Made by a program: the position numbers and the translations under genes. From Chloroflexota bacterium (GTDB lineage Bacteria; Chloroflexota; Limnocylindria; Limnocylindrales; CSP1-4): 10,191 nt of DNA. Of this stretch, positions 6,144 to 10,191 are shown in pieces. The notes beneath the pieces are model-generated. The model was not told the origin of the DNA and did not search any database. It saw only the letters and a list, made by a program, of their open reading frames with translations. Numbering within the stretch: the stretch's first letter is position 1; each line of letters starts with the position of its first letter. The stretch spans positions 1 to 10,191 of the forward strand of contig JAICUV010000112.1 in NCBI GenBank assembly GCA_025935655.1. Reading direction: 5' to 3'.

Positions 6144-6440
6144 TCACGCTGCGGCGATCACCTGGCAGGCCGCAGCCTTGGCCGCCTTGCGGGCCGCCTG
6201 CTCCTCCGCGACCACCCGCGCGACGAGCTGCGCCAGCCGCGGCGTCTCGAACAGGCTGAACCCGACGCCGATCTCCGCGAGCGCCTCGTGGCCCATGCCC
6301 TGGTACAGGCCGCGTGTCGCCACGGCGCACATCTCGTCGTAGAGCTCCGGCCAGCCCACCCGTCGGCGCTGGTAGCAGAACCGCACGAAGGCCTCGGCTT
6401 CGGGCGTGGACGTGCTGACGGCAGGGCCGGCGGACAGCAT
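6144..6440 (-). CDS. 98-aa protein of unknown function
   Basis: I do not recognise this family. The 98-aa protein starts at an ATG (6440) with a GAGAGGA ribosome site 9 nt upstream (6450-6456). Its core, about residues 15-80, looks globular and helical: an aromatic/basic segment FVRFCYQRRRVGWPELYDEM (18-37), then GLYQGMGHEALAEIGVGFSL (44-63), then a Leu/Val/Ala helix (69-79). Three cysteines (22, 38, 92) are not arranged as a metal site, and no signal peptide or membrane helix is seen. The C-terminus is Ala/Lys-rich (AARKAAKAAACQVIAAA). The mixed, aromatic-containing composition argues for a real protein against the Arg/Ala-rich shadow frames. It is convergent with the 75-aa gene and preceded by a 293-bp spacer, so it is probably monocistronic. 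A small DNA- or protein-binding role would be a guess. Confidence 0.72.
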   Translation of the reverse strand: MLSAGPAVSTSTPEAEAFVRFCYQRRRVGWPELYDEMCAVATRGLYQGMGHEALAEIGVGFSLFETPRLAQLVARVVAEEQAARKAAKAAACQVIAAA

Positions 6441-6583
6441 CGATACGGGTCCTCTCTCCCAGCGGGCGCGCGGGGTCGGGCCGGCGGTCGGGCGGGTCGG
6501 TCCCGGCTGCCGGCGGGTGTGATCGACTGGCGATTCCGGCACGCCTCCCTCTGCCTCAGCGCGGCCGCCGTCCTCGTCCCCGC

Positions 6584-6589
6584 ATGCTA
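6584..6589 (-). promoter_or_regulatory. Possible -10 element for 98-aa gene (TAGCAT)
   Basis: On the minus strand this hexamer matches the -10 of the 75-aa gene exactly. It would start a transcript near 6577 with a leader of roughly 137 nt before the ATG at 6440. No convincing -35 is present, and the long leader makes the assignment tentative. Confidence 0.25.
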
Positions 6590-6630
6590 CGGGCTGGGGC
6601 CGCGTCGCCGGAAGGGGCTTCTCCACGATC

Positions 6631-6704
6631 TTGCCCACCGACTTGTCCACAGCCGTCGGCGGTCGGTGGACAGCCGACGGAACTGCCCGCAAACCTGTGG
6701 ATGC
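6631..6704. promoter_or_regulatory. Cluster of DnaA-box-like sites with phased repeats
   Basis: A perfect DnaA box TTGTCCACA lies at 6643-6651. Weaker 7-of-9 matches lie at 6631-6639 (forward), 6665-6673 (reverse) and 6696-6704 (reverse). An 11-bp direct repeat ACAGCCGwCGG occurs at 6649-6659 and 6670-6680, 21 bp apart, close to two helical turns. Two inverted repeats interlock: 6644-6650 with 6666-6672, and 6653-6660 with 6673-6680. A regulatory site bound by DnaA or another factor is plausible. An origin is less likely, because no AT-rich segment and no dnaA, dnaN or rpmH gene is close. Confidence 0.35.
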
Positions 6705-6722
6705 ACGGCGTCCGATCCGTGC
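6703..6722 (-). terminator. Hairpin after dgcA
   Basis: GCACGG at 6703-6708 pairs with CCGTGC at 6717-6722 around an 8-nt loop, 11 nt beyond the dgcA stop codon. There is no U-tract, so it is a weak terminator candidate. Confidence 0.35.
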
Positions 6723-6733
6723 CCCGGGGAGGG

Positions 6734-7822
6734 CTACGGGGTCGCCGCCGGGTCGAGGACCAGGCCAAGCCCGGGCAGCTCCGGGAGGTGCCAGCGCTTG
6801 TCGGCCCCGATCTCCAGGCCGCGCACGGGATCCTCGCCGAGGAGCAGGCAGCCGTCGAGGTCCACCCACTCCGCGAGCGGTGACACGGCGGCAGACGCCG
6901 CGATCCCGATCGACGTCTCCTCCATGCACCCGAGGAACATCCGGAAGCCCATCGACCGCGCGCGCTCGAGCATCCGCTTGGCCGGGCCGACGCCGCCGCA
7001 CTTGGCGAGCTTGACGTTGACGCCTGCGGTCACGCCGACGAGCGCATCGAGGTCCTCGATCGTGACGGCGCTCTCGTCGGCGACGATGGGCAACGCCGAT
7101 CGCTCCTGGAGCCAGCGCAGCTGGTCGAGCCGGCGCGCGGGGAACGGCTGCTCGATGAGCTCCACCCCGAGCCGCTCGAGCGCCGGCAGCAGCGCGAGCG
7201 CGCCATCGGGCGACCAGCCCGTGTTCGCGTCCACGCGGATCGGCCCACCGTAGACCGCGCGCACCGCCTCGAGCGTCTCGATGTCCGCCGGGCCGCCCAC
7301 CTTGATCTTGAGCGCTGGGAAGTCGGCCGCCCGGCGCGCCCGCTCGGCGACCACCGCGGGCTCGTCGAGGCCGAGCGTGAAGTCGGTCGGCGGCAGCTCG
7401 CCCTCCACCCCCAGGAGCGTCCGGACCGGCACGCCCAGGCGCTTCCCGGCGAGGTCGTGGAGCGCGATGTCGATCGCGCACTTGATCGCGCCGTGGTGGG
7501 CGATCGCGGCGGCCATCAGGCCCTCCGCGTCCTCGAGCGCGGCGCGCACGTCGGCAGCCGACCCGCGAAGGTCCGAGCCGATCGGGTCGAGCGCGGCGAG
7601 GAGCAGCGGGGCGACGGCGGCCATCGTCTCGGGCGTGTCCCCGTAATAGGGATCGGGGTAGCCCTCGCCGATGCCCACCGGTCCGTCCGGGCCGTCCTCG
7701 TCGTCGCGCAGCGTCGCGATGACGGTCGTGACCGCCCGGCCCTCGCCGTGCGTGGAGCGGGCGATGACGAACGGGTCGCGCAGGGGCAGCCGCAGCGTGC
7801 GCAGCCGCAGGACGAAGGTCAT
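6734..7822 (-). CDS. dgcA: Dipeptide-epimerase-family enzyme, likely N-acetyl-D-glutamate racemase DgcA
   Basis: This 362-aa enolase-superfamily enzyme is of the muconate-lactonizing subgroup. An N-terminal capping domain (1-about 125) precedes the barrel. Catalytic parts seen: KxK at K172/K174; Mg2+ ligands D198 (RVDAN), E224 (IEQPF) and D249 (ADES); the opposite base K271 (NVKLAKCGG); GCMEET (298-303); and the DLD at 321-323, which matches the DxD that holds the dipeptide amino group in Ala-D/L-Glu epimerases. Two functions fit: epimerising L-Ala-D-Glu from murein, or, as the partner of DgcN, converting N-acetyl-D-glutamate to N-acetyl-L-glutamate. The ATG overlaps the dgcN stop in an ATGA (7819-7822), so the two are translationally coupled, which favours DgcA. 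The retained DLD keeps the dipeptide activity possible. All catalytic residues are present, and the length is normal. Confidence 0.85.
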   Translation of the reverse strand: MTFVLRLRTLRLPLRDPFVIARSTHGEGRAVTTVIATLRDDEDGPDGPVGIGEGYPDPYYGDTPETMAAVAPLLLAALDPIGSDLRGSAADVRAALEDAEGLMAAAIAHHGAIKCAIDIALHDLAGKRLGVPVRTLLGVEGELPPTDFTLGLDEPAVVAERARRAADFPALKIKVGGPADIETLEAVRAVYGGPIRVDANTGWSPDGALALLPALERLGVELIEQPFPARRLDQLRWLQERSALPIVADESAVTIEDLDALVGVTAGVNVKLAKCGGVGPAKRMLERARSMGFRMFLGCMEETSIGIAASAAVSPLAEWVDLDGCLLLGEDPVRGLEIGADKRWHLPELPGLGLVLDPAATP

Positions 7823-8952
7823 CCGCCGACGCCCGTGATGGACCCGGGCTCGTCCGCAAGGGTCACCCATGGGAGCCCGTCGACCGCGGCCTCGATCTCG
7901 CGCCACAGCGGGTCGCCCCCGAAGCGCACCGGGTCGTCGCACGGGAGGCCGGTCTCCAGCGCGGTCGCGGCCACGATCCGCCGCGCCTCCTCCTCGTCGG
8001 GGATGAGCGACGTGTTGAGCGCGACCGCGACGACCTTGGACGGAGCGACGAGGCCGGCGACCTGCTCGTGGAGGGCGATGAACGGCGGCAGCTGCGCGAT
8101 CGGGAAGTGGACGTCCGGCTCGTGGTCGAAGTCGTGGTCGGCCATGCCCGGCTTGTGGACCATGACCATCGCGTGCGGCGTGGTCCCGTGGATGAGCCCC
8201 AGCGTGACCGACGAGTACGCCGGGTGGTCCAGGCTCCCCTGCCCCTCCACGATGACCCAGTCGCCGCGCCGCTCGCCCTCGGCCGCCAGCCACTCCGCCG
8301 TCCCCTGGACGAAGTCGGCGATGACGCGGTCCACGGCCACCCCCCAGCCCTCGACCATCATCCCGGTCTGGCCGGTGGCCACGAACGCCGCGTCCCGGCC
8401 GGCCGCGGTCGCCGCGCGCCGCAGCTCGAGGCCGACCGACATCTTGCCGATCGCGCAATCCGTGCCGACGGTGAGGATCACGCGCTTGCCGGGCGCGTGC
8501 CGCCGGCCCACGGCGGTCTCGAAGCGGTCGGGCGGCCGGCGATAGTCGGTGATCCGCACCCCGGAGCTGCGCGCCGCTTCGGCGAACTCGGGGTCGTCGC
8601 CGAGGAACGTGTGGAGCCCCGAGTGGATGTCCAGCCCCGACCGGATGGCGGCCAGGATCATGGCCCGCCAGTCGTCTGGGAGGCGCCCGCCCGTGGGCGC
8701 GATGCCGATGAGCATCCCGTTCGCGCGGGGGATGAACCCGAGCGCCTCGTTGAGGCTGCCGACGATCGGGATGTCGTACCGGCCGGAGTCCCCGAGCCAC
8801 TCGCGGACGTTGCGCCCCGCCTGCGTGGAGTCGATGACCGCGACGACCCTGTCCGTCCCGAAGCGGATCACGCCCATCGCGGTCTTGCCGTGGTGGAAGC
8901 CGAAGTTGCCCTCGGCGAGGATCACGAGGCGGCGATCGGCTGACGACGGCAT
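7819..8952 (-). CDS. dgcN: DUF1611 family protein, likely D-glutamate N-acetyltransferase DgcN
   Basis: This 377-aa protein has the DUF1611 two-domain layout. An N-terminal Rossmann-like domain (about 8-145) has LVILAEGNFGFHHGKTAMGV at its start and VVAVIDSTQAG (36-46). A C-terminal P-loop domain contains the Walker-A-like GTDCAIGKMS (163-172), GQTGMM (194-199) and the acidic EGQGSLDHP (235-243). Its known relative DgcN transfers acetyl from acetyl-CoA to D-glutamate, and DgcA then racemises the product, feeding D-glutamate into L-glutamate metabolism. The older annotation 'NAD-dependent epimerase' is unsupported for this family. The ATG at 8952 has an AGGGA site (8959-8963) 6 nt upstream. 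It lies 55 nt after the ZIP gene on the same strand and may have its own promoter. D-glutamate could come from murein turnover or dissolved organic matter; the source is inferred. Confidence 0.85.
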   Translation of the reverse strand: MPSSADRRLVILAEGNFGFHHGKTAMGVIRFGTDRVVAVIDSTQAGRNVREWLGDSGRYDIPIVGSLNEALGFIPRANGMLIGIAPTGGRLPDDWRAMILAAIRSGLDIHSGLHTFLGDDPEFAEAARSSGVRITDYRRPPDRFETAVGRRHAPGKRVILTVGTDCAIGKMSVGLELRRAATAAGRDAAFVATGQTGMMVEGWGVAVDRVIADFVQGTAEWLAAEGERRGDWVIVEGQGSLDHPAYSSVTLGLIHGTTPHAMVMVHKPGMADHDFDHEPDVHFPIAQLPPFIALHEQVAGLVAPSKVVAVALNTSLIPDEEEARRIVAATALETGLPCDDPVRFGGDPLWREIEAAVDGLPWVTLADEPGSITGVGG

Positions 8953-8987
8953 CGAGTGTCCCTGCAGCGCGGTTTGACCCCCGCCCG

Positions 8988-8993
8988 AGGATA
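8988..8993 (-). promoter_or_regulatory. -10 element of dgcN-dgcA (TATCCT)
   Basis: On the minus strand TATCCT would start transcription near 8981, about 29 nt before the dgcN ATG, leaving room for the AGGGA ribosome site. No clear -35 is present. It would let dgcNA be expressed apart from the LuxR-ZIP genes. Confidence 0.4.
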
Positions 8994-9007
8994 GGCCATC
9001 GACGGCC

Positions 9008-9736
9008 CTACACGAGCGTCAGCAGCGCCCCCAGCGCGTAGCCCAGCACGGTCGCGAGGCCGACGGCCGGTCCCGCGTCGTCGAAGGCCTCGGGCATCAT
9101 CGTGTCGGCGAGCATCGTGAGGATCGCGCCGGCGGCGAAGGCCTCGATCGTGGCCGTCAGGCCGGGCGGCGCGTCGGCGAGCAGCAGGTAGCCGAGGCCG
9201 GCGGAGAGCGCGCTCACCAGCGCGACGCCCGCCCACAGCCGGTACACGTGCGCGGCCGACCAGCCGGCGCGGCGCAGCCCGGTCGTCGCGGACATCGCCT
9301 CGGGCAGGTTCGAGATCGCGACGGCGATGAGGAACGAGAGGCCGATGGCCTCGCTCGCGAGGAGCGAGATCCCGATCACGATGGACTCGGGAATGCCGTC
9401 GAGGATGGTGCCCAGGACGATCCCCAGCGCGCCGGCGCCCTCCTGCTGGCCGCCCGACCGCTTGCGGTGACGGCCCGGGCCGCCCTTGTGGAGCGCCCAG
9501 TTGCCGGCCGAGTAGACGATCGCGCCGGCGGCCAGCCCGAGCGCCACGGCCGGTGCGCCGGCCTCCGCGAACGCGGACTCCGTGAGGTCCAGCGTGAGCG
9601 ACGAGATGAGCGCCCCGACCCCGAACCCGGCGATCAGCCCGATCGTCCGCGTCGACCAGTGACGCGCCATCGCCAGCGCGGCGCCCACGAGCAGCGTCGA
9701 GGCGGCCAGGAATGCCAGGACGATGGCGAGCAGCAA
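9008..9736 (-). CDS. ZIP-family metal transporter
   Basis: This 242-aa polytopic membrane protein probably moves divalent metal ions such as Zn2+ into the cytosol. About eight hydrophobic segments are seen: near 3-24, 31-47, 62-80, 103-126, 130-152, 163-187, 197-214 and 222-242. The family core is in segments four and five: LDGIPES (112-118) and ISNLPEA (141-147), with the metal-site glutamates E117 and E146. The DTMMPEAFDD (211-220) near the seventh segment is also typical. The usual His-Asn before PE in segment four is Asp-Gly (113-114) here, so metal choice is uncertain. A short basic, His-containing loop (83-97) joins segments three and four. The start is TTG, chosen because GGGAGGA (9741-9747) lies 4 nt upstream and no earlier start fits. 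It follows the LuxR gene by 20 nt, so the two probably share a transcript. Confidence 0.88.
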   Translation of the reverse strand: MLLAIVLAFLAASTLLVGAALAMARHWSTRTIGLIAGFGVGALISSLTLDLTESAFAEAGAPAVALGLAAGAIVYSAGNWALHKGGPGRHRKRSGGQQEGAGALGIVLGTILDGIPESIVIGISLLASEAIGLSFLIAVAISNLPEAMSATTGLRRAGWSAAHVYRLWAGVALVSALSAGLGYLLLADAPPGLTATIEAFAAGAILTMLADTMMPEAFDDAGPAVGLATVLGYALGALLTLV

Positions 9737-9756
9737 GGCGTCCTCCCGGCCGGATT

Positions 9757-10191
9757 CTAGGACGCCTCGCCGGTCTCGGTCACGAGGCGCAGGCGGACCG
9801 CGATCGCGGCGATCTCCGCACGGCCGTTCGCACCGAGCTTCGACTTGATGTTCGACACGTGGACGCTGGCGGTCTTCTCGCTGATGAACAGGTCCGTGGC
9901 GATCTCGCGGTTGGTCCGTCCCACGGTGAGGCGCTCGAGCACGTCCAGCTCGCGGCGTGTCAGGCGGAAGGGCGTCGCGCGGCCGCGGGGTGGCGCGCCG
10001 ACAGCGTCCGTGGTCGCCGCGGCGGCACCCGGCGCGAGGTCGAGCCGCGAGCGCACGGCCAGCCGTTCCACCTCCCGCTGCAGCGGCGCGGCCCCCAGCT
10101 CGCTCGCGATCCGATGGGCCTCCGACGCGGCGGACTGCGCGGCGGCCCGCGAGCCCCGCGCGAGCAGCAGCGCCTCGGCCTGGCGGTATCG
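9757..10191 (-). CDS. LuxR-family transcriptional regulator, C-terminal part (cut by window edge)
   Basis: The frame is open to the right edge, so only the last 144 residues are visible and the start lies outside. Residues 1-52 read as Ala/Leu/Glu-rich helices of TPR type (RYRQAEALLLARGSR, then AHRIASELGAAPL), as found near the C-terminus of large LAL/MalT-type regulators. A flexible Ala/Pro/Gly linker (53-74) follows. A complete LuxR-type helix-turn-helix (about 77-137) comes last: LTRRELDVLERL, GRTNREIATDLFISEKTASVH and VSNIKSKLGANGRAEIAA. It should bind DNA as a dimer; any ATPase or sensor part would lie upstream. A GTG at 10071 lies in frame, but it would cut the TPR-like helices and so is not the start. 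It precedes the ZIP gene by 20 nt and may control it. Confidence 0.9.
   Translation of the reverse strand, partial: RYRQAEALLLARGSRAAAQSAASEAHRIASELGAAPLQREVERLAVRSRLDLAPGAAAATTDAVGAPPRGRATPFRLTRRELDVLERLTVGRTNREIATDLFISEKTASVHVSNIKSKLGANGRAEIAAIAVRLRLVTETGEAS

Larger units (their letters stand above)
6441..6733. other. 293-bp intergenic spacer
   Basis: No credible gene is seen here; open frames in this stretch are Arg/Pro/Gly-rich chance products. It contains the ribosome site of the 98-aa gene (6450-6456), a possible TAGCAT -10 on the minus strand (6584-6589), the DnaA-box/repeat cluster (6631-6704) and a hairpin after dgcA (6703-6722). The remainder (about 6460-6580) is a GC-rich leader in which I see nothing definite. 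Confidence 0.6.

Noticed and set aside
6600..6733. Chromosomal origin of replication (oriC)
   Set aside because: Only one perfect DnaA box is present. There is no AT-rich unwinding stretch and no dnaA, dnaN, rpmH or gidA gene nearby, so it is kept only as a possible DnaA-bound site.
6138..7253. 371-aa plus-strand open frame
   Set aside because: It runs antisense to the 98-aa gene and dgcA, has Arg/Ser/Pro-rich composition, and contains no recognisable domain.
6441..7859. Long minus-strand frame joining the 98-aa protein to an overlap of dgcA
   Set aside because: Upstream of 6440 the frame is Arg/Gly/Ala/Pro-rich and out of phase with dgcA. A strong ribosome site marks 6440 as the start.
9757..10071. 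Complete 104-aa LuxR protein starting at GTG 10071
   Set aside because: The frame is open to the window edge, and the upstream residues are TPR-like helices continuous with the protein, so the gene is truncated, not short.

Overview
The window comes from a very GC-rich bacterium. Nearly every codon ends in G or C, and overlapping open frames run through all phases. Three things point to a Chloroflexota (for example Limnocylindria-like) or actinobacterial soil/freshwater genome: the TAnnnT-type -10 elements sitting almost on top of start codons, a PspA partnered with a TPM-domain membrane protein, and a perfect TTGTCCACA DnaA box. The assignment to phylum is an inference. No mobile element, CRISPR array, rRNA or phage gene is visible, and the region reads as ordinary chromosome.

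Left part (1-4961). A tRNA-Arg(UCU) with encoded CCA lies on the minus strand. Three plus-strand genes follow: a 462-aa SPPY-type SAM-dependent (DNA) methyltransferase with a perfect 18-bp palindrome upstream of its -10 element; a 731-aa protein made of signal peptide, extracytoplasmic TPM domain, one membrane helix, a long Ala/Glu/Arg-rich helical region and a Gly-rich tail; and pspA. The TPM gene and pspA look like one membrane-stress unit. An 11-bp stem-loop closes the block against the convergent gene.

Middle (4976-6733). A SAM hydroxide adenosyltransferase (DUF62) gene on the minus strand is divergent from a probably leaderless 75-aa helical protein of unknown function. That small gene converges on a 98-aa minus-strand protein of unknown function, with two hairpins between them. 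The 293-bp spacer upstream of the 98-aa gene holds a cluster of DnaA-box-like sites with phased direct and inverted repeats.

Right part (6734-10191, all minus strand; transcription runs toward lower coordinates). A LuxR-type regulator, truncated by the window edge, is followed after 20 nt by a ZIP-family metal transporter with a TTG start. Next come dgcN (DUF1611) and dgcA (dipeptide-epimerase-family member of the enolase superfamily), which share a 4-nt ATGA stop/start overlap. dgcN and dgcA together match the known two-enzyme route that acetylates D-glutamate and converts it to N-acetyl-L-glutamate; salvage of murein Ala-Glu dipeptides is the alternative reading of the epimerase. The most useful leads are the TPM-PspA unit, the dgcN-dgcA pair, the two unknown small proteins, the palindrome at 303-320 and the DnaA-box/repeat cluster at 6631-6704.
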